From contig NZ_LIQT01000001.1 of the NCBI RefSeq assembly GCF_001418415.1, forward strand, positions 1-37,579: DNA of 37,579 nucleotides, given 5' to 3'. This DNA comes from Streptomyces hirsutus (GTDB lineage Bacteria; Actinomycetota; Actinomycetes; Streptomycetales; Streptomycetaceae). The notes under the pieces are model-generated. The model saw only the letters and a list, made by a program, of their open reading frames with translations. It had not been told where the DNA came from and ran no database searches. The translations under genes and the position numbers were made by a program. This document shows positions 25,272 through 33,708 of the stretch, piece after piece (position 1 is the first letter of the stretch; every line of letters begins with the position of its first letter).

Positions 25272-25437
25272 TACAGGTCTCAATGCGGCATACCGGACGT
25301 GGTTCGGTGGCCCATTGCCAAGCCGCACCACGGTCGGCGTCACCGACCTGGCCCTGGACGCAGCAGTGGAAATCGACGTGATCGCCACGATCCCCGAGAG
25401 CACCAGCATGGCCGGCACTCCCCAAATCGCTACCTGA
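25272..25437 (+). pseudogene. RidA/YjgF family protein, C-terminal fragment
   Basis: The plus frame reads LNAAYRTWFGGPLPSRTTVG, then VTDLALDAAVEIDVIATIPE, ending with TGA at 25435-25437. YRTxF...P.RTTVGV..LA....VEID.IA is the C-terminal half of RidA enamine/imine deaminases, including the conserved Arg that binds substrate carboxylate. The N-terminal half is absent; IS5 debris lies upstream. The remaining part of the gap to 25658 shows no supported gene. Confidence 0.6.
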
Positions 25438-25658
25438 CTTTCGCTCTGCCCTCGGCCTTTCGTGTTCGGTCGTCAGCTTCGGTTGCCGCCCCATTCGTCG
25501 TCGCGGTGCGTGTGCGGGCACGCAGGCGGCCCGCTCGTCGCATCGGGTGGGCGCCGGTTGCCACGATCCCGTCGGTGGCTCTGCCGCTCGTCGGGGTTCG
25601 AGGAGATCGACATCGCCGACATCCCCGATGTCCCGGATCTTTCCCGGGCTGTTGCCGG

Positions 25659-25800
25659 TCAGCCTGGGTCCAGGAAGGTGCCGAGCCGACTGATCGTGTC
25701 GGTGATCTCTTCCGTCCATGGCCAGTGGCGGGCGAATCGCAGGCGCCGTTGGCGTGCGGTCGCGATGAGTTGGGCAGCGGCGGAGAACAGCCGCAGCCTC
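25659..25800 (-). pseudogene. IS1380-type transposase C-terminal tail
   Basis: The minus strand reads LRLFSAAAQLIATARQRRLR, FARHWPWTEEITDTISRLGT and FLDPG, then TGA. A tail of the form RLFxxAxxLxxxxRxxxLRxxxxWPWTxxxxxxxxRL is typical of DDE group-1 (IS1380) transposases. No catalytic core is present upstream. The call rests on this tail alone. Confidence 0.45.
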
Positions 25801-25894
25801 CCACGGCAGCAGCGACCGGCAAGTCAAGGTCCGTGGCTTCCGGGTCGAGACAGGGTGACGGCGGTGGTGACGGCCGGGCCGGCACCAGTCGCGG

Positions 25895-27433
25895 TCACCT
25901 CACCCCACCGCTCGCTCCCGGGCTGTTGGATCCAGGACCGGCCTTCGGAGACGGGTCGTGGTCTCGGACATAGACGGTGACTCGCGCCCCGTTGACATGG
26001 GTTGTCCCGTACTCGCGGAAGTGGCGCCGCAGGGTGCTTGTTTTCGCTTCCTCCTGCGGGTCGGTCGGCGATTGCGCGCCCGCCGGGCCGCGGACCGCGA
26101 CGATTCGGTCGAATTCCAGCATGCGGGCCGCTATATCTGGGGCGGGAAGCTCGACACCTGCCAGTGTGTTCGACGAAACGGGATCCTGTGCCAGGGCCAG
26201 ATCCCTCAGGAAACGGGTGTCCCCGGGGTTGGCCGCGGTCCAGATCCGGTGCTGGCCGGAGAGATAGAGCAGTCCGTCGCCGGGACGGCCCACCTTGCGT
26301 ACGGTGGCGCCGATGGCGGTGACGTCATTGCTCCGGCTCTGGGGCGTCCTCAGCCAAAGGCCCGTCAGGACGAGTGCGGCCAGTACGGCAACCGCGACCA
26401 CTCCCGCAACCGCCGCGTTGCGGGACGACTTCCGCATCTGGTGGAAGTGATCCATGCCGGCGCCCACCAGCAAGGCGATTCCGATGTTGCTGTAGAGCAC
26501 GTACCGATCGACGAAGAGGGGCTTGACCAACGAGGCGATCAGCAGCAGAAGGCACGGAAGCACAATGATCGGCACAGCCAGCACAGGGAGCCGCACGGGT
26601 CCCCTCGCCGCCACGGGCGCCAGGGCACACGCCACGCCCACGACCGCCGCGGCCAGGAATTCAGGAAGCCGCACCGGTACGTCGATCCAGGACACCTGCG
26701 CGGACTGCTCCGCACTGCGGATCGCCAGCGGCAACAGCCCGGCCACCACGCCTGCGGAAGCCACACCCCACGCCCTCAGCACCGGTCGCGGAACACGGGA
26801 GACGACCAGTGTGACGCCGTGTGCGACCAGGGCGAGAACCGCGAACTCATGGAGCAGGCAGGCCAGTAGCATGGTGCAGCCGTAGACCGCCCACCGCCAT
26901 CGGGCGTGACGCGTGACGCCGACCACGAGCGCATAGGTGGCCCAGGCGACCAGGGCACAGACCATGGCGTACGAGCGGCCTTCCTGCGTGTACTTCTGCA
27001 CCTGAGGAAGGAGCGGAAACACCAGCCCGGCCAGCAGCCCGACACGCGGCCCCGCCAGCCGCAGGCCCAGAAGCCCGACTGCGCTCGCCGCCGCGGACAT
27101 CGCCAGCACGGACGGCAGCCGCAACGTCAGCAGTCCTGCGCCGAAGAGACCGAAGATCTCATGCATCACGGCGTAGTGGAGGGCATGGACCAGATCGACA
27201 TGCTGGGCGGTGAGCCATATCTGCGAAAGGTCGCGGTGTGCGAGCTGATAGGTGACGGACTCGTCCCCCCACATGGTGTTCTTCCTGCGGATGCCCCAGA
27301 GTCCAAGAGCGATGGTCAGCAGCATGGGCGCGAGGACGACAACCGCTCGGGCCGGGCGCGGTGACGGCCGACGGACGGGTGGGGGAGCAGCGACCGTCTC
27401 GATCACGGCGGGCGCACGTTCATCAACGGACAT
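25895..27433 (-). CDS. Membrane glycosyltransferase, GT39/ArnT-like
   Basis: A 512-residue polytopic membrane protein starting MSVDERAPAVIETVAAPPPV. After a Pro-rich N-terminus the first span is AVVVLAPMLLTIALGLWGI. The next loop carries the acidic motif WGDESVTYQLA, where the DE pair corresponds to the catalytic Asp/Glu of the GT-C fold. HALHYAVMHEIFGLFG follows. About ten more hydrophobic spans run to residue 360, then a soluble extracellular C-terminal domain of 140 residues. Family members move a sugar from a polyprenyl-phosphate donor to lipids or proteins; the acceptor cannot be told. The ATG has only a weak GAAAGG site. It is divergent from the two-component system, with 128 bases between starts. 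That arrangement makes regulation by the response regulator plausible but unproven. Confidence 0.82.
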   Translation of the reverse strand: MSVDERAPAVIETVAAPPPVRRPSPRPARAVVVLAPMLLTIALGLWGIRRKNTMWGDESVTYQLAHRDLSQIWLTAQHVDLVHALHYAVMHEIFGLFGAGLLTLRLPSVLAMSAAASAVGLLGLRLAGPRVGLLAGLVFPLLPQVQKYTQEGRSYAMVCALVAWATYALVVGVTRHARWRWAVYGCTMLLACLLHEFAVLALVAHGVTLVVSRVPRPVLRAWGVASAGVVAGLLPLAIRSAEQSAQVSWIDVPVRLPEFLAAAVVGVACALAPVAARGPVRLPVLAVPIIVLPCLLLLIASLVKPLFVDRYVLYSNIGIALLVGAGMDHFHQMRKSSRNAAVAGVVAVAVLAALVLTGLWLRTPQSRSNDVTAIGATVRKVGRPGDGLLYLSGQHRIWTAANPGDTRFLRDLALAQDPVSSNTLAGVELPAPDIAARMLEFDRIVAVRGPAGAQSPTDPQEEAKTSTLRRHFREYGTTHVNGARVTVYVRDHDPSPKAGPGSNSPGASGGVR

Positions 27434-27561
27434 CGACGACAGGGCCTTTCAGCAGTGGCGAAGAATTTCCGCCAGCGTGCCCGGACCTCGTTGACCGGTT
27501 GCTGATCCAACCTGACCGGCCGATCAGGAAAGCGGGCCGGCGCTGTGCGAGGCTGCACCAC

Positions 27562-28242
27562 ATGCGCATCCTGGTGGTCGAAGACGAGGTGGACCTTGCC
27601 CACACCCTGCACACCGGTCTGACCGCCGAGGGCTACAGCGTCGACCTCGCCCATGACGGCCGACAGGGACTGTGGATGGCCCGGACCGGCGAATACGCCC
27701 TTGTCGTACTGGACTTGATGCTGCCCGGACTCAACGGCTACAAGGTCTGCGCCCAGCTGCGCCGGGAGGGCAACGCGACCCCCATCCTGGTACTCACCGC
27801 CAAGGACGGGGACTGGGATCAGGCAGAGGCCCTGGACACGGGGGCCGACGACTACCTGGCCAAACCCTTCTCCTACATGGTGCTCGTCGCACGGCTGCGG
27901 GCCCTGGTCAGACGAGCCGCCACGGTCGCCCCGCCCGTCCTTGCCGTGGGCGACCTCTCGTTGGATGTCGCCGGCCGGGTCTGCCGCCGGGCCGGGGCCC
28001 GAGTGGACCTCACACCCCGGGAGTTCGCCGTGCTGGAGCTGCTGGCCCGCCGGGCGGGCCAGGCGGTCTCCAAAACGGATCTGCTCTATCACGCGTGGCC
28101 CGACGAGGCCGAGGATCCCAACCTGGTGGAGGCGCGCGTCAGCGCCCTCCGCAAGAAGGTGGACGCCGCGTTCCACCGGCAGTCCCTGCAGACCGTACGG
28201 GGTACCGGCTACCGGCTGGTGGACGACCGTGAACGCGACTGA
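27562..28242 (+). CDS. OmpR/PhoB-family response regulator
   Basis: A 226-residue regulator starting MRILVVEDEVDLAHTLHTGL. The receiver domain has the acidic pocket Glu7/Asp8, the phosphoacceptor Asp51 in LVVLDLMLPGLNG, the Thr in VLTAKD and Lys101 in YLAKPF. From about residue 130 follows a winged-helix DNA-binding domain: LTPREFAVLELLARRAGQAV, VEARVSALRKKVDA and TVRGTGYRLV. The sensor kinase gene starts at a GTG overlapping its last 14 bases, so the two are translationally coupled. Such pairs sense envelope signals. The divergent glycosyltransferase is a possible target. No direct-repeat operator was convincingly seen in the 128-base intergenic region. Confidence 0.93.
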   Translation: MRILVVEDEVDLAHTLHTGLTAEGYSVDLAHDGRQGLWMARTGEYALVVLDLMLPGLNGYKVCAQLRREGNATPILVLTAKDGDWDQAEALDTGADDYLAKPFSYMVLVARLRALVRRAATVAPPVLAVGDLSLDVAGRVCRRAGARVDLTPREFAVLELLARRAGQAVSKTDLLYHAWPDEAEDPNLVEARVSALRKKVDAAFHRQSLQTVRGTGYRLVDDRERD

Positions 28243-29689
28243 GCCGCGACTCCGCTGGTGGCCGCGTTCGGTACGAGCCCGCACGGCCCTGGCCGTTGCC
28301 TCGACTGCCGCCGTCGTCCTGGCCGCCATAGGCTGGTGGGTACACCGCGACGTCTACCGCCAGAGCACGCAGATCGCCACCGAACAGGCCGTGGCACAGC
28401 TCTTGGCCCTCAGCGACCAGCTGAGAGAGGGAGTGGTTCCCGCTCGCGCGAGCGCCGTGCCGTACGAGGTCGTCGCGACCGGCCGACGCACCGCCGTCGC
28501 CTACGGCGGAGGCATGGAGGACTTCGATTCCGGCACCCGCCACGTGCTGCCCGCCCCGACCGGGCAAGGGTCGCCCAATTCAGTCCGCCTGCCGGTGAAC
28601 CGCGACTACAACCCCGGGATCAGAGGCGACATGGCCGGCGGGATGTATCAGGTCCTGGCGGCCGACATCGAAGCCGATGAACTGAGCAGCGACGAGGTCG
28701 CCGCTCTGGGTGTCGCCGCCGACGCCAAGCTGCGGGTCTATGTGGTGGTGCTCCCGAGCGCGGCCGAGGAAATCACCGAGACAACCGACCGCCTGCTGCT
28801 GCGGTCCGGGCTCGTCAGCCTCGTACTGATCGCCGCCGCCGCCTACTTCGCCGTCCGCATCGCGCTGCGGCCGGTCGAAGCCATCCGCGTCCTCACCGCT
28901 TCGGTCACCGCGAGCGACCCCCGCGAACGCGTCACCGTGCCCGCCACGGGACACGAGATCACCGCCCTGGCCACCACCATCAACACCACCCTCCAACGCC
29001 TCGACAACGCCGCCGCCCAGCAACGCCGCTTCGTCGCGGACGCCGCCCACGAACTACGCAGCCCCCTCACCACACTGCTGGCCAGCCTGGAAGTCGCGCT
29101 CGCCTACCCGGAACGCACCGACTGGCCCGCTGCGGCCACCACCGCCGCACGACAGACCCGCCGCCTCCACGCCCTCGCCGAAGACCTGCTGCTCCTCGCC
29201 CGCCTCGACACCCGCACCCCCACAGCCAGCCCCGAAGCCGTCGACCTGACAGCCCTCGCCTCCCGGCTGACCGAGCAATACCCCCTCACCGAACGACCGT
29301 TGACCCTGACCTGCGACGGCACCGCCCCCGCGCACGCACACGGAAACCCCGACGAATACGAACGACTGCTGCGCAACCTCATCGACAACGCCGCCCGCCA
29401 CGCCGCACACCGCATCCAGATCACCATCCGAAACCAGGACGCCTGGGTCGTCCTCACGGTGCACGACGACGGACCGGGCGTGCCCACCGAGGACGCCGAG
29501 CGCATCTTCGAACGCTTCGTCCGGCTCGACGACGCCCGCTCCCGCGACCACGGCGGCACCGGCCTGGGCCTCGCCATCGCCCGCGACCTGGCCCACCGCC
29601 ACCGAGGCACCCTCACCCTCACCCCCCGGACCCTCGGAGCATGCTTCCAGCTACGCCTTCCCCGAGCCCTCACCCCAGCCGAGAAATGA
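28229..29689 (+). CDS. Sensor histidine kinase, partner of the upstream regulator
   Basis: A 486-residue membrane kinase starting at GTG 28229 within the end of the regulator gene. The first span is at about residues 18-42 (TALAVASTAAVVLAAIGWWV). An extracytoplasmic sensor region of roughly 150 residues follows, then a second span at about 190-212 (SGLVSLVLIAAAAYFAVRI). The HAMP domain precedes the dimerisation helix with the phosphoacceptor His274 in FVADAAHELRSPLTTLLASL. The ATPase domain shows the N box NLIDNAARHA, DDGPGVP, FERFVRLDDARSRDHGGTG and GLGLAIARDLAHRH. All catalytic boxes are intact. The stop is followed by 109 bases without a supported gene, then the DUF7144 gene on the other strand. 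Confidence 0.93.
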   Translation: MNATEPRLRWWPRSVRARTALAVASTAAVVLAAIGWWVHRDVYRQSTQIATEQAVAQLLALSDQLREGVVPARASAVPYEVVATGRRTAVAYGGGMEDFDSGTRHVLPAPTGQGSPNSVRLPVNRDYNPGIRGDMAGGMYQVLAADIEADELSSDEVAALGVAADAKLRVYVVVLPSAAEEITETTDRLLLRSGLVSLVLIAAAAYFAVRIALRPVEAIRVLTASVTASDPRERVTVPATGHEITALATTINTTLQRLDNAAAQQRRFVADAAHELRSPLTTLLASLEVALAYPERTDWPAAATTAARQTRRLHALAEDLLLLARLDTRTPTASPEAVDLTALASRLTEQYPLTERPLTLTCDGTAPAHAHGNPDEYERLLRNLIDNAARHAAHRIQITIRNQDAWVVLTVHDDGPGVPTEDAERIFERFVRLDDARSRDHGGTGLGLAIARDLAHRHRGTLTLTPRTLGACFQLRLPRALTPAEK

Positions 29690-29798
29690 CGCGCTTCACC
29701 GCGGCAGCCCTTCGGAACCGGAAGACCACCAGATGACCACGCCCACCGCCACTGCCGCAGAAACGACCATCCACTTCACCCGCCGGGCCTGCGCTGCG

Positions 29799-30242
29799 CT
29801 ACACGCGCGCGCCGTGCACGTGCCGCGGCTCGGCTAGCAGACCGTAGATGACCAGCACAGACACCACCATCGTGAACAGAGACCAGAATGGGTAGACCGG
29901 AAGGAAGATCATCTGACCGACGAGACAGAGCGCTGCCAGACAGATACCCGTCAGCCGCGCCGCTCTGGAGCCCACGAGCACGCCGAGACCCGCCAGGGCC
30001 ATCACGATGCCGATGGCGACCCAGATCCAGCCCCAAGCCGTGTAGTTGAAGATGAGCAGCCGGTTGCCCTCGGAATAGACGATCGAGTAGTAGCCGTGAT
30101 TGAAGATCGCCACAAATCCGTTGAGCAGGTTGAAGAGGGCGCTGACCAATAGCAGGATTCCGGCGAAGGCCACCCAGTGCGATCGCTCCATCGGAGGCAC
30201 GGCACCGTCTGGTGGAGAGGTTTGTTGCTGCATGGGATCCAT
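29799..30242 (-). CDS. DUF7144-type four-helix membrane protein
   Basis: A 147-residue membrane protein. The start is probably ATG 30242 (MDPMQQQTSPPDGAVPPMER); ATG 30233 is an alternative and neither has a strong ribosome site. After a polar N-terminus come four spans: WVAFAGILLLVSALFNLLNG, YTAWGWIWVAIGIVMALAGL, LTGICLAALCLVGQMIFLPV and SLFTMVVSVLVIYGLL. The FNLLNG and LLIFNYTAWGW segments are characteristic of this actinobacterial family of unknown role. It is convergent with the sensor kinase. The 228 bases upstream, to 30470, hold no gene and presumably include its promoter. Confidence 0.82.
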   Translation of the reverse strand: MDPMQQQTSPPDGAVPPMERSHWVAFAGILLLVSALFNLLNGFVAIFNHGYYSIVYSEGNRLLIFNYTAWGWIWVAIGIVMALAGLGVLVGSRAARLTGICLAALCLVGQMIFLPVYPFWSLFTMVVSVLVIYGLLAEPRHVHGARV

Positions 30243-30470
30243 GAAATGCAGCACCACCGCAGGCCCGCAATCGGTAGGGGCCCATGGGTGTTGCGCGGCC
30301 GCCTGTGCTCTCGGGCGACCGGCTCGCGGGTACCGCGGGCCGATGGCCCTGTCCGCGGCTCCGGGAGGCGCCCGTATATGGCCTGCCGGATAGTGGATTG
30401 CGTCGAAACCTTTGGGATGGGACGCTCATGGACCGCTGTCCTGCAGGGCTCGGAAAGTCATCGCTGCACG

Positions 30471-31553
30471 TCAGGCAACGTATCGGTACTCGTTGATGAC
30501 GCCGCCGAGGACTCGGGTACGCAGGAGTCTTCGGTCGTCGCGGACGGTGGCGGGGCCGGCGGTCGGCGTCGGGTGGGAGCTGTTGGCGTGCCCGGTGCGG
30601 CCGATGCCTGTTGCAGTGGTCCTGATAGCTGGCCAGCACCTGCCGGGCGTGGGTCTCGCCGATGATCAGGACGTGGTCGAGGGCCTCGCGCCGGATACTT
30701 CCGATCACCCGCTCGCAGTGTGCGTTCACCCGGGGAGCCCGCGGCGCACTCAAGATCACATCCAGGTCCTCGGCCTCGAAGACCGCGTCGGACGCCGCAC
30801 CGTATGTGTCGTCGCGGTCCCGCGGCGGGAACCGCAGCGAGTCCGTGCGCCTGCCCGGGTCGGCGGCCAGGTTCCGGGCCTGCCGGACGGCCCGTGCCCG
30901 GGTCGGGTGGGCGGTAACGCCGGTCAGGTGCAGGCGCCGGGTGCCGTGCTCGAGGAACGCCAGCACATACAGGCGCTTGCCCAGGACGGTGTCGAGGTGG
31001 AAGAAGTCCGCGGCAATGATCCCCTCGGCCTGGGCAGTGAGGAACGCGCGCCAGCCGGGGCCGGAGCGGCGTGGGGCCGGGTCGATGCCCGGCAGCATTG
31101 AGGATCTGCCACACCGTGGAGGCGGCGATCGGGTGCCCGGGCCGGGCCGGTTCGCCCTGGACTCTTCTGTGCCCCCACCGTGGATTCTCCCTGGCCAGGC
31201 GGAGGGTGGGCTTCTTGAGCGCGGCTTTGGTGGGTGGGCGGCCGGTTCGGCCGCGTCGGGCGGTGTGGTCCCACTTCGCCACGATCGGTCGGCGGTGCCA
31301 AGCCGGCAGGGTCCCCGGGGTGATCGGGAGGACCGCTCGCCGGCGGCGGCGGGCGGTGAGTGCGGACAGTGCCGTGAGCCAGAACCGGTCCGCGGGCTCG
31401 TGGCGCACCGGCTCCTTGAGCTGCCGACGCAGCACCGCGTTCTCGTGCCGCAGCACGAGCAGCCGCGCGTCCCTTGGCCGTGTCGCGGCGCAAAAGCACC
31501 GTCGGGACGGACAGCGGCTTCCGGGTCATCTTGTACAGCAACGGCACGATCAC
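30471..31553 (-). pseudogene. Integrase-core (rve) transposase with at least three frameshifts (copy b)
   Basis: Nearly the whole gene is present on the minus strand, but in pieces. It begins MIVPLLYKMTRKPLSVPTVL and RRDTAK, then shifts to LRHENAVLRRQLKEP, PADRFWLTALSAL and ENPRWGHRRVQGE. It shifts again to the catalytic core with DFFHLDTVLGKRLYVLAFLE (first Asp), RDRDDTYG (second Asp) and NAHCERVIGSIRREALDHVL (Glu). A third shift precedes the ending RVLGGVINEYRYVA and a stop at 30471. The family is the common streptomycete integrase-core transposase, with an IS3/IS481-like catalytic core. All three acidic residues remain, so decay has been by indels rather than loss of the core. Tails of the same kind occur at 19789 and 37303. 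Confidence 0.82.
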
Positions 31554-31630
31554 TCGTACATGATCCCAACCGCCCCTGAAGGCGCCCGAGATGCGCCCTC
31601 ACTCGCAGCGATGAATAACCGAGCCCCACA

Positions 31631-31656
31631 GGTTGTTCCGCTCGCACCGTCACGCA
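31631..31656. repeat. 26-bp exact repeat, copy 2
   Basis: Identical to 24745-24770. Its last 12 bases before the final A (GCACCGTCACGC) form the left arm of the hairpin at 31644-31679. It lies about 80 bases upstream of the integrase-core transposase start, which suggests it belongs to a mobile-element end. Confidence 0.7.
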
Positions 31657-31679
31657 TCAGGCACGAGGCGTGACGGTGC
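31644..31679. repeat. Perfect 12-bp inverted repeat with 12-base loop
   Basis: GCACCGTCACGC and GCGTGACGGTGC are exact complements around a 12-base loop. This is one of two strong hairpins in the 400-base gap between the transposase remnant and the serine-hydrolase gene. It could be a terminator or a transposon end structure. Between the hairpins a plus-strand stretch (PTYAEAVRLVRTGDRCGQRL) has coding flavour but no assignable gene. Confidence 0.6.
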
Positions 31680-31796
31680 CGACGTATGCCGAGGCGGTTC
31701 GTCTCGTCAGGACCGGCGATCGGTGTGGGCAACGGTTGCAGCGGGAAACCGTTCGCGAAGTACGAACGATGCGGTGCTCACCGTTCCGCCCGCTGC

Positions 31797-31841
31797 CCGC
31801 GCCACGGCACTGTCACGTTGGCTGACGGTGCCGTGGCGCGG
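31797..31841. repeat. Perfect 14-bp hairpin containing an IS6-type left end (L3)
   Basis: CCGCGCCACGGCAC and GTGCCGTGGCGCGG pair exactly around a 17-base loop. The loop and inner arm contain GGCACTGTCACGTTGGCTGA, which matches the IS6 left ends at 14962 and 22589 but stops after about 21 bases. It stands 116 bases beyond the serine-hydrolase stop and could act as its terminator. Confidence 0.65.
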
Positions 31842-31956
31842 CATCGCGACTCGGTACGACAAGACTGCGAGTCCTGCCGAGCCGCCGTCGCCCTCGCATC
31901 ACTGCTGATGTGGGCGTGGCATTTGACGACAGTCCCGCCCGCGCGACGTCCGCCGC

Positions 31957-33168
31957 TCAATCCAGGATCAGTGGCTTCTCCGGGGCGAGATGATGGGCGA
32001 TCGACACCAGGAGCGCGGTGCTGAAGTTCTCGGCGGTGTCGCTGCCCATTCCCTGTGTCGCAACCGTCGCGACCGCGATCTTCCTGGAGGGCAGATAGGC
32101 GACCGATCCCTGGTAGCCGGCGAACGACGGATTCTGCAGGAGCCAGGTGTTCTGCACTGCCAGCCCCAGGGCGTAGGACGTCCTCGGCGTTACCTTGGCG
32201 ACGGGGGTGATCTGCACCTTGTGCGACTCGGGCGTGAGCAGCTTCCCCTCGCCCCACGCTGCCGCCGACTTCCCCATGTCCTCCAGCGTGCCCGTCATGA
32301 CCGCTCCCGGAGCCAGCGTCCATGACGGGTCCCAGTAGGTGGCGTCCTCGAACACACCCCGCTCGTTGTCGAAGGAGTGCAGCACCGGGGCGGGGATCTC
32401 GGCCGTGGACGGGTTGTCGGTTCCGGTCAGAGCGAGGGGCTTGAGGATTCCCTCGCGCATCACTTCCGCAAGGGGCCTCTTCCTGACCTTGGAGATGATG
32501 TCGCCCAGGATCACCCAGTTGGCATGCGAGTAGGCGAACCCCGACCCGGGCGGTTTCTGGAGGGGTTTGGAGAGGGAGAAGCCCAGCAGTTCCTCCGGCG
32601 TCCAGCGCCGGAAGGGATTCTTGTAGAGCGCGGCGATGAAGTCGGGGTTCTGGACGTAGTCCGCGTAGCCGGAAGTGCTGGAGGCAACCATCTTCAGGGT
32701 GATGGCCTTCGCGTGCGGCAGGTCGGGGAGCCACCGGGAGATCTTGTCGTCGAGCCGGACCTCGCCCTCGTCGACGAGCTTGAGCAGTTCGGTCGTCAGA
32801 TACGGAATGGCGACCGCGCCGATCCGCAGGTGCATGTCGGTCGTCGCGGGGACGCCCGTCATCGTCTCTCCGGAAGCGACGCTCGTGACCTTCTCCCCGT
32901 CGATCCAGACCCCAGCCATGGCTGCGGTGAGCTTGTCCTTCTTCAGGGAGTCGGCGACCTGCTTCTTGATGAAGGAGTCGCTATCGGCGGGAATGCAGCT
33001 GCCGCCCTTGGAGATCTGGGCGGAGGTGCAGGCCTTCGGCGCGCCCTCGGCCTTCGTGGCCACCGTGGCGACACAGCCCGTGAGCGAAGCGCCCAGAAGT
33101 CCCAGAGCCAGCGGCAGGCATATGAGGGCGGTTCTTGCGGTGTGACGCGTGGCTTCGGGCCGACGCAC
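31957..33168 (-). CDS. Beta-lactamase/serine-hydrolase-fold lipoprotein lacking the catalytic Ser-Lys
   Basis: A 403-residue protein starting at GTG 33168 with GGAGG seven bases upstream. The N-terminus TARTALICLPLALGLLGASL ends in a lipobox LTGC, so it should be a surface lipoprotein. The rest follows the class C beta-lactamase/DD-peptidase family fold: LLKLVDEGEVRLDDKISRWL, KMVASSTSGYADYVQNPDFI, TPEELLGFSLSKP and FAYSHANWVILGDIISKV. In the motif where active enzymes have SxxK (usual context RIGSVTK), this protein has RIGAVAI, with Ala118 and Ile121. The late HxG motif is YQG. The YSH at the YxN site is also changed. It is therefore probably catalytically inactive, a binding or sensing protein rather than an enzyme. 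Length and order are otherwise complete and codon use is normal, so it is not simply decaying. Confidence 0.85.
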   Translation of the reverse strand: MRRPEATRHTARTALICLPLALGLLGASLTGCVATVATKAEGAPKACTSAQISKGGSCIPADSDSFIKKQVADSLKKDKLTAAMAGVWIDGEKVTSVASGETMTGVPATTDMHLRIGAVAIPYLTTELLKLVDEGEVRLDDKISRWLPDLPHAKAITLKMVASSTSGYADYVQNPDFIAALYKNPFRRWTPEELLGFSLSKPLQKPPGSGFAYSHANWVILGDIISKVRKRPLAEVMREGILKPLALTGTDNPSTAEIPAPVLHSFDNERGVFEDATYWDPSWTLAPGAVMTGTLEDMGKSAAAWGEGKLLTPESHKVQITPVAKVTPRTSYALGLAVQNTWLLQNPSFAGYQGSVAYLPSRKIAVATVATQGMGSDTAENFSTALLVSIAHHLAPEKPLILD

Positions 33169-33338
33169 GGCGGAGCCTCCATACGGGTCGAAGGCTGCGA
33201 TTCCCCCTACGGAACGGACTGTCGCACCTGCGGGCTTCGTTCCGGACGCTAGCCGCCGGTACCGGCCGTCGCGCTCCGGGCGACCCCGTTCGGGTGAGGC
33301 GGCCTGGCGGGATCGTGAGGCCGCCCCGACCGCCGAGC

Positions 33339-33482
33339 CGAGATGGCCATCCGCTTCGCCGTCTGGGACCAGATCACCGGCCCCGGCCGGCCCACCACGG
33401 CCTGAACACAGGACCGGACCGCAAGCCCACCACGCCCCGGCACACCGTCAGACACCGACCCACCCAACAACGTGACAGCGCC
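33339..33482 (+). mobile_element. IS6-type right end, solo fragment C
   Basis: The fragment begins ATGGCCATCCGCTTCGCCGT (MAIRFAVWDQITG in translation, TGA after the final Ala) and runs to CAACAACGTGACAGCGCC. It consists of the last twenty-odd codons of the IS6 transposase plus the 3' end. It follows 170 bases in which I see only the leader of the serine-hydrolase gene. Confidence 0.75.
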
Positions 33483-33664
33483 TGCAGTACGGCTACCGGT
33501 GGCTCAACGCGGTCGACGACCCCGACCTCGCCCTCCTCCACCGGCCGGACCTCGACGCCGTCGAGCGGCAGCTCCTCGGCGCCCGCGACCGCCGCCCCGA
33601 CGGCTCCGGTGCCCGCCCCCTCACCGACTGGTGGCAGCACCTGACCGGCGCCCCGGCTCGTTGA
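33480..33664 (+). pseudogene. 3' fragment of an unidentified gene cut by the IS6 end
   Basis: Directly after the IS6 right end the plus frame reads LQYGYRWLNAVDDPDLALLH, RPDLDAVERQLLGARDRRPD and PLTDWWQHLTGAPAR, then TGA at 33662-33664. Third positions are strongly G/C, so it was a real C-terminus of about 60 residues. I do not recognise it. There is no start codon of its own. It ends 44 bases before the methyltransferase start and may have been its upstream operon neighbour. Confidence 0.5.
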
Positions 33665-33708
33665 CCGATCACCCGACCCTGACCGCACCACCGCGAGAGA
33701 CTGGACCC

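Noticed and set aside
29690..29798. Short plus-strand frame starting MTTPTATAAETTIHFTRRAC after the sensor kinase
   Set aside because: It runs into the DUF7144 gene on the other strand and shows no conserved feature.
31671..31790. Plus-strand stretch PTYAEAVRLVRTGDRCGQRL as the start of a plasmid-type HTH gene
   Set aside because: Too short, with no ribosome site, and the similarity is only an impression.
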